Shown: positions 1 through 11,314 of the stretch, piece by piece
Layout: every line of letters begins with the position of its first letter
Numbering within the stretch: position 1 is the first letter of the stretch
NCBI GenBank assembly: GCA_012295275.1
Contig: CM022665.1
Location: 47,874,602 to 47,938,601 of the forward strand
DNA length: 64,000 nucleotides
From: Chrysomallon squamiferum
Lineage: Eukaryota > Mollusca > Gastropoda > Neomphalida > Peltospiridae
Direction of reading: 5' to 3'
The notes under the pieces: model-generated
Seen by the model: the letters and a program-made list of their open reading frames with translations, nothing else
Told to the model about the DNA's origin: nothing
The model's database searches: none
Made by a program: the position numbers and the translations under genes

Positions 1-235
1 TAAGTAGTAGGTGTAGTAGTTGTAGTAATAGTTGTAGTAATATAAGTAGTAGGTGTAGTAGTTATAGTAATAGAAGTGGTAGTAGTAGTCGTTATAGTAA
101 AACTTGTGGTAACAGTAGTAGCACTATGCTTTGCTATTTACTTCACGAAATACATGTAACTTGGAGGCTGTCACATGGCACAGTTTATATAGTAACAAAC
201 GTCTGTGTTCATGCAAACAGTTTTAGGTTTACGTG
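1..235. repeat. GTA-rich microsatellite plus flank, copy 1
   Basis: Positions 1-130 are an imperfect GTA/GTT trinucleotide tract. The 3' flank (about 125-235) contains the words cgaaatacatg and caaacagttttag. These words recur in the same order at 2,054-2,150 after another GTA tract. The microsatellite and its flank therefore behave as one dispersed repeat. No coding function is seen. Confidence 0.8.
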
Positions 236-679
236 TTCATAAGATATATCAGTAGCAACCTTTTTGTCCGGGGTTTACCCTGCTAGTTTTGCTAAGGGCA
301 GGTCAAAGTTCACGAGATCGGTTTGTTATATCTGACCGACTCCAGTGACGAACACAATAGAGCCTACTTCTGGAAAAACCAGGAACGCGTTTTACCTCCC
401 AGCTATTTTTCTGAAGGGTTATTTGAATAATAACGGAAATATCTGCTGACATTATCAGTTAAATTTTAAAATTTATAAAAGATATAAAACGGGGAAAAAA
501 AAAAAAAAAAACGGAAAAAGAAAGTCTCTTAAGAGTAATTTTCGATTTTCCTGCGGGGCTTAAAAATCTCAGTTTTGGAATGTTACTCACTTTTATTTGA
601 ATTTGAAAATCACGTTTTTTTTTTTTCTCTCTATTTATACCAGATGATCGTTTTCCTGTCACATTAGTATTAGTAGGAT
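236..679. other. Non-coding AT-rich spacer
   Basis: No gene is recognised. It contains two short homopolymer A or T runs near 495-512 and 614-626. Open frames here are produced by the neighbouring CA tract and are not convincing. Confidence 0.6.
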
Positions 680-680
680 C

Positions 681-711
<31 letters not shown>

Positions 712-736
712 GCACGCGCGCGCGCGCACACACACA
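680..736. repeat. (CA)n/(CG)n dinucleotide tract
   Basis: Alternating purine-pyrimidine tract: CA repeats, then a CG-rich centre, then CA again. Such alternation can favour Z-DNA (general knowledge; not shown here). Confidence 0.9.
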
Positions 737-852
737 ATTTATATATAGATATGTGTTAAACAAAATAGAAACTAAACATTTTGAATGTACACTTATCTAT
801 AACATGTTTTGCGATATCAAAAAATAATACAAAATAAAAAGTAATAAAGGTT

Positions 853-2023
853 GTAGTAGTAGTAGTAGTAGCGGTAGTAGTAGTAGTAGTAGTAGCGGTA
901 GTAGTAGTAGTAGTAGTTGCAGCAATAGCACTAGTAATAATAGCTGTAGTAATAGAAATAATAGTAATAGTAGTAATACTAACAGCAATAGCAGTCACTA
1001 GTGTCATCATTATCATCATCATCATCATTGTTATTATTGCTGTCGTTGTTATTGTTATTGTTATTGTTATATTATTATCATAATTATCATTGTTGTTGTT
1101 ATTGTTATTGCTGTTATTATTGTTTTATTATTGTTGTTGTTATTATTGTTATTGTTATTATTGTTTTATTATTATTGTTGTTGTTATTATTGTTTATATT
1201 ATTATTATTAGTAGTAGTAGCAGCAGTAGTGGTAGTAGTAATAGCTGTTGTAGTAGAAGTTGTTTTTGCAGAAGTAGTATCAGAAGTAGTACTAGTGGTA
1301 GTGATGGTACTGGTACTACTAATTACTGTAATTATAGAATAATTGCTGTAGTAACAGTAGTAGTAGTAGCAGCAGTAATAGTAATACTATTAATAGGTTT
1401 AGCAGTAGTAGTAGTTGTGGTAGAAGTAATAGTAGTAATGGTAGTGGTAACAATAGTGGCAGTAATAATACAAGTAGTAGCAGTAGTAGTAGTAGTAGTA
1501 GCAGCAGTAGTAGTAGTAGCAGCAGCAGCAGTAAAAATAATAGTAGAAGTTGTAATAGCAACATTAGTAGCAGTAGCAACAGCACCAGTAGTAGCAGCAG
1601 CAGTAGTAGTAGCAGTATTAGTAGTATTAGTGGTAGTAACAGTAGTAGAAATAGTAGTAGTACTAATAGTATAAATAGTAGTACTTTTAGTAGCAACAAT
1701 AGCAGTAGTGGTAGTAGTAGTGATAGTAGTAGAAGTATAGTAATAGTAGTATGGCAGAAGTAATATTGGTAGTAGAAGTAGTATTAGTAGTAATATTAGT
1801 AATTGTAGTTGTAGTGGTAGCAATAACAGCAGTATTGAGTAGTGACAGTAGTAGTAGTTGTAGTAATATAAATAATAGGTGTAGTAGTTGTAGTAATTTA
1901 AGTAGTAGGTGTAGTAGTTGTAGTAATATAAGTAGTAGGTGTAGTAGTTGCAGTAATACAGTAGTAATAGTAGTTGTAAAAGTAGAGGTAGTAATAGTCG
2001 TTATAGTAATTGTAGTGGTAATA
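853..2023. repeat. 1.2-kb imperfect trinucleotide domain (GTA, GTT, ATT)
   Basis: Almost pure trinucleotide sequence. It begins as GTA/GCA units, switches to ATT/GTT (about 1,010-1,205), then returns to GTA/GCA/ATA. Long open frames appear on both strands with low-complexity Leu, Val, Thr or Ser translations. This is expected of a three-base repeat and is not evidence for a protein. At 1,855-1,950 a higher-order unit of about 36 bp is visible. Confidence 0.9.
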
Positions 2024-2170
2024 GTAGTGGTACTACGGTTTGCCATTTCTTTTACGAAATACATGAAACTTTGATGCTGTAAAATGGTACAGCTTATATA
2101 ACAACAAACATCTGTGTCAGTTCACACAAACAGTTTTAGATTTAATAAATTTACTATTTTAAATAAACGT
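2024..2170. repeat. GTA-microsatellite flank, copy 2
   Basis: This segment follows the GTA tract and matches 107-235 over roughly 120 bases, sharing acgaaatacatg, then cttatata-like and caaacagttttag words in order. A third, partial copy lies at about 2,937-3,045, sharing cagttttagattt, a taaat stretch and tcgatac. Three copies within 3 kb suggest a dispersed element that carries its own microsatellite. Confidence 0.7.
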
Positions 2171-3109
2171 GACTTCAGGTTGTGGTTGTCGATACCTATT
2201 TTCAGATATCGGTGATTTCAGCTTTTAAAATGTCCTATTGTCTCACTTCGTTTATATAATAATACACGTTTCTTCTGGAGGAGAATGTCATTTATTAATA
2301 TTTATAATTGATGACGAAATTAAGTAAAAAAATGACGTCATATTTTAAAGCAGGTCTTTTTCAAACTTAGTTATGATATAATTAAAACTTAAGTAACTTG
2401 TCTTGTACTAAAAATGAACAGGGAAATAATTTTAACCTTGTCACGCAGGGCAAACATGATCGGCAACCTAAGAAGGAACAAAATTAAACTAAAAAAAAAG
2501 AAAAAAAAGTCGGTCACAAAATGGATGGGCTTTCCAGAGACGTTTTCCTACATTTGCATGTTAGGGGAATTCCCGTTCAAAAAACCCTCAAAGCCTAGCA
2601 GCTGTTACCTAGGCTCACATATGGCGGCAGATAAAATGAAATACATAAATAAATGATTATTACCTTGTTCATGAATAATGTGTAGACGAATAAGGAAATG
2701 GGTTTTTTTTTTCGTCATCATTTTATTATTTTTCTTGTTTCTGTTTTATTCTCATTCATTATAAACGTTTATACGTCATAATAAAAAAAAATAAAAAAAT
2801 AAAAAATAAAAAAATAAAAAAGTTGACAAGAGAAAAGAAACGGAAAAAGAAAAAGAAAAAAGAAAAAAGAAATAAATAAATGAACCAATATTTAACAATA
2901 TTTCAACACAGGAAGAATAAAGTTTTAAAAAATAATAGAGTTCTGTGGAGAATTTGTACGAGTTCATACGAGCAGTTTTAGATTTCATAAATCTGAAATA
3001 AACTTCACCTCGTCAGCTATTCACATTTCTTGTCCTCGATACTTTTTACAACACCTCTTAGAAAAGACTCTAACAGCAATGATTTTTAATTTAAGTGATA
3101 TCACAACGC
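2171..3109. other. Non-coding AT-rich spacer with partial flank copy 3
   Basis: A-rich runs occupy about 2,781-2,880. The part at about 2,937-3,045 is the diverged third copy of the repeat flank seen at 107-235 and 2,024-2,170. An 80-codon open frame at 2,414-2,656 has no recognisable domain and a lysine run from an A tract, so I do not call it a gene. Confidence 0.55.
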
Positions 3110-3150
3110 AAACAGCAGCAGCAGCAGCAGCAACAACAACAACAACAGCA
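3110..3150. repeat. (CAG)n(CAA)n tract
   Basis: Six or so CAG/CAA triplets followed by CAA triplets in non-coding context. Confidence 0.85.
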
Positions 3151-3426
3151 TAGTAACACAACTAATAAAGACCCAAACCTAGATATGCAAGCGCAGTTTC
3201 ACGCATAATAAGACCACTGCACTGCAGAAACTGTAGGACTTACTTATTCTAATATAGACACACAAAAAGACAGACAGACGAGCAAATAAAAATGCGTACA
3301 AACGCGTAAACAGGCACGTGTATACACAAACATACACAGAAACAAATATTAGAACTAAAAATACAGTGAGAAACAGACGTCTGTTTTATTTGTTACGCAG
3401 AGAAAACGTTAATGGAGTCGAGTGCA

Positions 3427-3782
3427 GGCCTTTTGCTGTAGTTCCTGGAGACTCAGTCATTCTAAAGTATTTGCTCAAGCAGTCAAAATTAATAATAACA
3501 ACATTATTATTATTAATATTAATATTGTTATTATCATTATTATTATTATTGTAGTAGTAATAGTAGTAATAATCATAGTAATAGTTGTAGTAGTAGTGTA
3601 ATAGTAGTAATAATAATAATAGCAGTAGTAGTAATAGTAGTAGGCCTTTTGCTGTGTTTCCTGGACACTCAGTCATACTACAGTATTTGCTCAAGCAGTC
3701 AAAAATTAATAATAACAACATTATAATTATTAATATTAATATTGTTATTGTCATTATTATTATTATCATTATCATTATTATT

Positions 3783-3815
<33 letters not shown>

Positions 3816-3880
3816 GTCATCATCATCATCATCATCATTATTATTATTATTATTATTGTTATTATTGTTAGATGATAAAA
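3427..3880. repeat. 216-bp tandem duplication carrying ATT/ATC microsatellite
   Basis: A 60-base unique segment starting ggccttttgctgt occurs at 3,427 and again at 3,643. Each copy is followed by taataataacaacatt and an ATT-rich trinucleotide run. The second copy has expanded into an ATC tract (about 3,785-3,838). The duplication includes both the unique part and the microsatellite. Confidence 0.85.
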
Positions 3881-3954
3881 TAAAATATTGTTATTTCCGT
3901 CCATGCATCTTCTGTCTGTTCTGAATAACATTTCCAGTTATTCTGTGTTTGACA

Positions 3955-3978
3955 AATATCTATCTATCTATCTATCTG

Positions 3979-4023
<45 letters not shown>

Positions 4024-4036
4024 GTCTGTCTGTCTA

Positions 4037-4077
<41 letters not shown>

Positions 4078-4092
4078 ATGTCTGTCTATATG

Positions 4093-4128
<36 letters not shown>

Positions 4129-4132
4129 TATA
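3955..4132. repeat. Compound tetranucleotide microsatellite
   Basis: Successive blocks: TATC repeats, TGTC repeats, CATA repeats, then a short TA run. Each block differs from the previous one by one base, as expected of stepwise mutation of a tetranucleotide repeat. Confidence 0.95.
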
Positions 4133-5134
4133 TTTGGTTTTAAGTTTGCTAATTTGTCTTTTAATTCTGTCTTTGACTCAAACGACACTTGTGACAGCAA
4201 AAAGAGTTTAAATCAAACACGATACTAGAACATTCTTTACATTTTGTTACGGTACGCATGCACTAAACACAATACATACATTTTCATATACATTACTTAA
4301 CTATTTTTTTTTTTTTTTTTTTTTTTTTATTATTCTTTTGTTCGGTTACCTGTTTATGTAATTTTTTATTTTGTTTTTATTTTATTTATTTATTTTTTTT
4401 TTTTTATGGACCTGTATCATCCAGTCTCGCGTTATTTCCCGTGTAATACGAGATCTGATGAGTGAACGAATTCAGTCTCTGCTAAACCTGTTATCTGAGT
4501 GATCCTTAATTACGTCTCTGGCGCTTTTTAACCGTAAAAACAAACCCCGTAGTGCGCGTGTCTACAATTAACTGTTTCCTTTCTTCTGTCTTTTTGAGAC
4601 GCTGAATCGTTCACACAAGTGCAAAACTCATGTCAGACTGAGTAACCGAAGGCCAGCGTTCTTAAGGTAAAAACGTTCCCGACAGACTGAGTAACAGGGT
4701 AATTAAGATTAAAACACTAATGTTTTTTGTTATTTTGTTTCCTTCTATTTTTCTTATTTCTGATTGTCAGTATGGGAAATACTGAGTTTTATAATCACTA
4801 TATTTTTCTGTGCTTTGTTTCTGTATATTAGCATTTCGTTAAAAATCGTTAGCTTCTTCTGAAGCGCAGGAATATGAGATCAAATCTTACATACAGAGAG
4901 AGAACAATATATATTATTATTTAGAACATATTTTAACGTTTTAATTAAAAAAAAAAAAAAAAAAAAAAAATAAAAAATGAAATGAAATGAAATAATAATA
5001 ATAATAATAAAAAAAAATTTCTGATGGTAGTGATAATAATTTTTCCAAACTGTGTTGTTATTTATAAAACGCTTGTACATAATTCGTACTTTTTTATTTG
5101 TTTTTTTAAAACTGAGTACTGCATTTTAACTTTA
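4133..5134. other. Non-coding spacer
   Basis: No gene is seen. Contains a T run at about 4,302-4,328, T-rich sequence at about 4,390-4,406 and an A run at about 4,949-4,970. Confidence 0.55.
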
Positions 5135-5144
5135 TTATTATTAA

Positions 5145-5190
<46 letters not shown>

Positions 5191-5191
5191 G

Positions 5192-5232
<41 letters not shown>

Positions 5233-5235
5233 TAT
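5135..5235. repeat. (ATT)n microsatellite
   Basis: About 30 ATT triplets with a GTT interruption near 5,190. Confidence 0.95.
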
Positions 5236-5397
5236 TTTATTTTTTATTTTATTTTATTTATTTTTTCATTTACTTATTTATTTATTATTAATGGTTATAT
5301 ATATATATATATAAAACAATTTATTATTATTTAATTATTTATTTACTTATTAATTAATTAATTTTTTTGTAACACCTTTGAGGATCTCTCCTAACAA

Positions 5398-5452
5398 AAC
5401 TCGTGAAGATTCGTGCAGATTCGTGAAGATTCGTGCAGATTCGTGCAGATCT
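5398..5452. repeat. 12-bp minisatellite
   Basis: About five copies of gattcgtgaaga / gattcgtgcaga-type units arranged head to tail. No coding role is evident. Confidence 0.8.
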
Positions 5453-5764
5453 GAATCTTTAAAACAGTTTGGAAACCTTCCACGTATTTTGATCTTCAGA
5501 TAAACACAGCATGTCGCAACAGCCGAGCTGCAACCACAACGACGTGCGTAACACAACGCAACACAGCGTAATGTCATCAGATTACAACAGGTAAAAAAAA
5601 AAAGAAAAAAATGCAGGTAAACTGCAGGTGACTGATTATCAGAGATGAGCTGATTTGACAGGTGATCAGTCTTTATTTCGGCAGCCGTCACGTTGATAAA
5701 TTGAACGACTGAGAGATCAGGGACAAATCTTGATAATTCAGTTTGCGTTAGAATGAATGAGTGA

Positions 5765-6120
5765 ATAAATATAGCTGACGTTTTAATTAAGTAGTGTGTG
5801 TGCGTGTGTGTTTGTCTGTCTGTCTGTGCGTGTGTGTGAACAAATCTAAGCAGACAGGTTTGTAAAAATTAAATCAATGACATGGTGACATAAAAATAAA
5901 AAAAAATAAAAAATAATTGTAAAAGTACGTTTTAGTTTCAGCCATTACAGAATCTAAATAAATAAATAAATAAATAAATAAACCGAGATAAAAACAGACA
6001 AAGAAACAAAACAATAACAACAAAAACAAGAAAACAACAAAACACACACACAAACACGAGTTAATTAAGGACTGATTAGCTGGGTATAGCTAACATTTTA
6101 ATTAAACAGTGTGTGTTTAA
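5765..6120. repeat. Direct duplication of a 35-base TG-rich segment
   Basis: The word tatagctgacgttttaatta (about 5,770) recurs as tatagctaacattttaatta (about 6,083). Each is followed by a short TG run. Between them lie an AAAT tract (about 5,957-5,985) and A-rich sequence. Confidence 0.7.
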
Positions 6121-6793
6121 AGGTTCTTCTGTCTCTGTATAAATGTATATGTATGTATGTGCGTGCGTGCTTGTGTGTGTGTCTCTGTGTGTGTGTACGT
6201 ATGTATGCATGTATACGTATATCTTTTTGTATATATGAATGAATGAATGTTAGTATATATGTAGGACTGTGTTTATATTTGTAATTATATAAGTAAACAT
6301 CTGAATAACACATCAGTTACTGTCTGTGTGTCTCTGCGTGTTTCTGTCAGTCTGACAATAGTTTCACTGTTGTGAAAACAAATCCTGTAAGAGTACAAAA
6401 CGTAACTTTACTTCTGAGTAAAACAGTTTAAATCACAAAGACAAACAAAAGAGTAAGTAACCTCGCTCTTCCAAACTTGATACTCTCAAATAACAACATA
6501 TTCAGTTTTTTTAAACTTCATTTTTTTTATTTTTAGCTGCATTTTTTTTTTTTTTTTCTTAATTTTTTTTATCTCAAATGACCTGTGTTCAGTCGCAGGT
6601 TTGATATAAGAAATTTTGACTGTCGTTGCGTATTTTATTAGATATGTGTAATTGTTTCGTTTTCTTTAGTTTGTTGTTGTTGTTGTTTTTGTTATAAGAT
6701 ACGTTATTACAAGGAGAAAAAAAACCCCACACAGACACCTGCCTATCTATCTCTCTATGCACATGAATATATATATATGCACGTGAATACAAA

Positions 6794-6796
<3 letters not shown>
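6121..6796. other. Non-coding spacer with GT-rich stretch
   Basis: Interrupted GT/GTAT repeats at about 6,140-6,225 and T runs at about 6,522-6,570. No gene is recognised. Confidence 0.5.

Positions 6797-6834
<38 letters not shown>
6797..6834. repeat. (CA)n microsatellite
   Basis: About 19 CA dinucleotides, uninterrupted. Confidence 0.95.
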
Positions 6835-6837
<3 letters not shown>

Positions 6838-7083
6838 TAAAAACGTACGTATCTCCATTGAATAACAAAACAGTTCATCTACATATATCTTCTTTATTTA
6901 GAAAACCAGGGAGACTACAGCAGTAACTTATGACGTCACAATTACAGCGTCATGTTTCTATGACTCACTCATTGTGATTTAACTTGTTTTGTGACGTATT
7001 ACAAATAAACAAGTGTGTTTATATTAAAAAATCTTCTACGTTTAGACTCGATTATTAAACGTAAGTCAGTTAAACCTAGTTTT

Positions 7084-7115
<32 letters not shown>

Positions 7116-7128
7116 CTGAAAAGACAAA

Positions 7129-7191
<63 letters not shown>
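7084..7191. repeat. Inverted (GA)n ... (CT)n pair
   Basis: A GA tract of about 13 units (7,085-7,111) is followed after some 20 bases by a CT tract of about 30 units (7,130-7,190). The two are reverse complements and could fold as one hairpin. Arg/Glu and Ser/Leu open frames here are repeat artefacts. Confidence 0.9.
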
Positions 7192-7196
<5 letters not shown>

Positions 7197-8057
7197 AGTT
7201 ATGTTTTAGTCTTTCTGTCAAAAATCCTAAACTACGCAGTTTATATTTATTGTTATTACAAGTCGTCAAGTGAGAACATGGCTTTAGTTTGAGTCACTGT
7301 GTTAAATGTAAATTTGGTTTGATAAATCAAATCATTTGCTATGTCTGAGGTAACAGAGGTTCGCAAAAACTTCGAAAAAAAAAAAATTAAAAAAAAAAAA
7401 AACATTAAGTGGAGACGATACTGAAAACCTAACACCACACCCAAAATTAAACTTTATTTTTTATATATATATATATATATATTGTAGTTGTAAGTGAGTT
7501 ATTTATTTAAAGAAGTATTTTATCGTAGTCTTGTTTGAGATAATTTAACTAAACGTCTTCTGTAAGTTAAAATAGAACGACTGAGAGTTTAACACAAATC
7601 ACTGATTGTTCAGTCGACAGTTTTCTGTGGAACGCTGACAATGAAATCCTCTTTCACCACTCAAATTGTCACTCTTACAGAAATGTTTGTTTATACAACC
7701 TTCCCATTAACAGTAAAACTGTTCTTGAAAAGAAAGACGTTGTGAACGACTGGTTGTTCTGAGTAAGGTAGTTTGAAAGAGAGGAAATCTTTCATTGTAC
7801 ATGTATAATGGATAAAAACGTCCACAAATAAAAAATCAAAGTTATAATTATTTCTTTTTATCATATGTATATATAATGTTTTCTGTGACTGATGAAGTGA
7901 AACCAAGGTCACGTTATTCGTAATTCCTAGTCATGATTAATCCACTCTCTCAATTAGAATCGTGTAACAAGCTGCTAATAATATATATATATATTTTACA
8001 TACAACATACACATTTTTTTTATACATATTTTACATAGATAGATATCACATACACAC
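7192..8057. other. Non-coding spacer
   Basis: No gene is recognised. Contains A runs at about 7,375-7,400 and TA runs at about 7,463-7,482 and 7,981-7,993. Confidence 0.5.

Positions 8058-8098
<41 letters not shown>
8058..8098. repeat. (AAT)n microsatellite
   Basis: About 13 uninterrupted AAT triplets. Confidence 0.95.
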
Positions 8099-8100
<2 letters not shown>

Positions 8101-8650
8101 TTTTTCAAACGATACTGTCTGAGAATACTGATTCATTTTCTATCACAGATCTGTTGAAATGGAAGTTATCATGACGCAAAATCTGCTACACTGTTTTCAG
8201 TCTACAGCAACGGTCTGTATACTTTAACACAAAACAGTGCACTACATACCTCGATGTTTTATAACGAGTCGTAACACACGAGTTTCACTGAGTACACAGC
8301 ATTAGCATATTGTACAACAAGTGAAGTCAGTAAACTTAGACTATTAAGATGACGTAAAGTTAGCAGGGTAAGTAGACTGGTGTAACGTTTAATGTTAAAC
8401 GACTGGTTCACGCAGTTTGTTGCCAGTAGACTGGTAACCGCATACCATTACGTTGTTAACAAAACAGTATCATTTATTAACACAGTCACTGTAATCGTAA
8501 TAATGACGTCAGTGATAAGAACAACTATGGCAACCCTAGTTATTAAAATGAGGTCAGAACTGATGTGTGTACGGTCGACAGAGCCATGTGGTGATCACGT
8601 GAGCGGACGTTACGTTGTGTTTAATTTTCTTAGTTCGAAATCAAAAAAAA

Positions 8651-8682
<32 letters not shown>

Positions 8683-8940
8683 AAAAGAGAATTGCATAAA
8701 CATTCATCATTTATTGCAGTCGTTCAGTGCGATGTTAGCTATTACAGTAACGGATTAATTATATTAGATAACAAAAGACCGCTGAGAAATAAGAATTAAT
8801 AATATGCTATCGTATAAAATTACTTATTGTTATACCTAACATCAATGAGATTTAATTATATAAGATGGATATTAGTCAGACAAGCCGTAGAAATTTGTAT
8901 TATTTTTCCGTGATATAATTAATAAAAATATAAAAATAGG
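8099..8940. other. Non-coding spacer with A tract
   Basis: A 135-codon open frame (8,392-8,799, plus) spans an A tract at 8,643-8,686 that translates as polylysine. It has no recognisable domain and no homology I can name, so it is not called. Confidence 0.5.
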
Positions 8941-9100
8941 AAATGCAGTAATTTAATAGTAATGTGTGGAAACTGGGTTTGAGGTTTCTGTCATATAGTT
9001 AATAAAACTGTTGTAAATGCAGTAATTTAATAGTAATGTGTGGAAACTGGGTTTGAGGTTTCTGTCATATAGTTAATAAAACTGTTGTAAATGCAGTAAT
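8941..9100. repeat. 74-bp tandem repeat
   Basis: Two full copies and the start of a third, at 8,941, 9,015 and 9,089, exactly 74 bases apart and nearly identical. Each begins aaatgcagtaat and includes ctgggtttgaggtttctgtc. The high identity implies a recent duplication. Confidence 0.95.
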
Positions 9101-9479
9101 GTAATCAGTTTTAATAAAAGTAAAGATAGAAAAGATTAATCAGTGAAAGTGTTGCCTTGTTCGTCAGTCTCGCGTTTTTTATTTAAATTAATTAACATAT
9201 TTATTAATTTCTTCTTCTTCTTCGTTTTCTTCTTCTAATTATTGTTGTTGTTGTTGTTGTTTTAATATTTCTATCTACGACGTATCTTCGTGAAAGAAGT
9301 GAAAATGGCGGAACTGTTAACACGTCTCAGACTTATAATTTCATAGCCATACTTTGTTATTAGAAAAGACTGAGACCCATGAACAACTTTAATAATCGTT
9401 TGGAAGTGTATAAAATGTGTTGAGACTTTTTGTTTGTACAATCACAGTACAGTTCATCCAACAGTCGATGATAGTAAAT

Positions 9480-9695
9480 AAATTATTGAAGTTCGGTTGT
9501 ATTTGATATGAACATTTAATGTTTAACAGACTGTGACAGAAAATAAATCTATGTTTTCTGTTAAACAAACGTTTAATATTCAGTGGCCTATCATGGAAAA
9601 TAAATCACAGTTTTCTAGCGGTGCTGTTAAACAAATATTTAACATTCAGTAGCCTCACACAGAAAATAAATCAGGATATTCTAACAGTATCGCTA
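9480..9695. repeat. Degenerate ~65-bp tandem repeat
   Basis: Three diverged units share gaaaataaatc, a ttctg/ttcta word, gttaaacaaa and attcagt words in the same order. No coding function is seen. Confidence 0.7.
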
Positions 9696-10038
9696 AACAC
9701 AAAAGCGGTGTCGGATATTTTCATCTGGGTGTAAAGTTTCACGGTGACACAATAAACTGCAGTGATTGAATGTGTGACGTCACTATGACCTGCTCGTCAT
9801 TCCGTGCACTATTTTAATAGATTGTAAATTCCGATTATTATTATTACTATTATTATTATTATTTTTTTTTTACCAGGTATGTCGATGTGTCTGTGAGATA
9901 TATACGTAACTAGAATGAAGGATTGACGTGTTCTTTGTTAAAACGTGCTTGTTCAAAACTTCGCCTTATGTGTTACCCAATACGACTGTTTGCTGATAAC
10001 ATAAAATTTACAGAAGATATTATAATAAAATTAACTGA

Positions 10039-10093
<55 letters not shown>

Positions 10094-10721
10094 GTACTAC
10101 TAGTACTACTACTACTAATTAAAATAATAATATAAAAAATAAATAATAATAATAATAATAATAAAAACTAACACTATATTCCATGAGTAGATTTTGTTTT
10201 TCCTATTACCAAGAAGAGATATTTTCAATGAAGTGATTCTGTAACATAAAAACACACGCTATGACCTTTGAGACAAAATGATGTCGAGCTGGTTAGAACG
10301 GGATATATACCTTAATGGAGGAGTGATACTGTGACAGCTCCTGACCAAAGTCAATAAGCTATAGTCCGCTCCCTTTGTTTGTGTAGGTTCAGGTGTAGGT
10401 GCAGGTGTAGGTGTGGAGTGAAGTTGTTTACTAAGACAGAATAACAGTTTTTTATTCTATATTCTTATCTTGACATTGTCAGTAGTTTTATCTCATTTAC
10501 CTTGGCATTGTTCACCTACAACAAAACAAACAGTTTGATACGTTCATTTATTTACAGAAAACTTTACACGTTGTTCTGAAGTCAGCAATTGCACTGTTTG
10601 ACTTTTCACAAAAACGAATTCACATTACACGTGACAGTTTTCAGTTTGGTTCGATCAATGTCTGTCTGAACCAAGTAAAACAAACAAACAAACAAAACAA
10701 ACAAACAAACATAAACAAACA

Positions 10722-10756
<35 letters not shown>

Positions 10757-10979
10757 AAAAACAAATAAATAAAAACAGTCTTGTAATTAACATATTTTCA
10801 TGTGTTGTATGTATGTTTGTCTGTGTGTATGTATGTATGTATGTATGTATCTACATGTATGATATTCTTTTCAAAGAGAATTTAAAGAAATTTCTAGAAA
10901 TTTTAAACACTGACTGCAACCACAGTTTAGATTCCAGACACTTGTGCGGCTTGAACCATAATCATACAGAAAGTAATTT
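9696..10979. other. Non-coding spacer with simple repeats
   Basis: AAT tract at 10,042-10,090, AAAC/AAAT tract at about 10,681-10,770, GTAT tract at about 10,828-10,850 and a short GGTGTA-like hexamer repeat at about 10,385-10,418. No gene is recognised. Confidence 0.55.
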
Positions 10980-11290
10980 GTCAAATCGAGGCTGCAATTT
11001 AGCGACGGAATAGAATTTATTATTATTATTTTTTTTTTTATGTTTTATTACCTTCATCTGATGCTGTTTCTTCCCAGAACTGACACAGATAGAATTAACA
11101 TATTAACCATACAGAATCCTAATTATACAGAATCATTTTATTTTTTTATTTTTTTTTATTTTTTAAACGAGGCTGCAGTGGTAGAAGTGAACTGGATTTA
11201 TTTGTTTTCATGTTTATCACCTTCCTCTGCTACTGTTTCTTCCCAGAACTGACACAAACAGAGAGAGAAAGAGAGCGTATTAACATACAG
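10980..11290. repeat. ~190-bp imperfect tandem duplication
   Basis: The block beginning cgaggctgca at 10,987 and containing tgtttcttcccagaactgac (about 11,065) is repeated. A second cgaggctgca lies at 11,167 and a second tgtttcttcccagaactgac at about 11,236. Both end in tattaacatacag-like sequence. It sits just downstream of the 3' end of the minus-strand open frame at 11,315. Confidence 0.8.
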
Positions 11291-11314
11291 AGAAGATTTT
11301 TGTTTTTTGTTTTG

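Noticed and set aside
756-2074. Leu-, Val-, Thr- and Ser-rich frames in the GTA/ATT domain
   Set aside because: Translations of trinucleotide repeats; no complexity outside the repeat.
8392-8799. 135-codon plus-strand frame
   Set aside because: It crosses a 45-base A tract read as polylysine and has no recognisable domain on either side.
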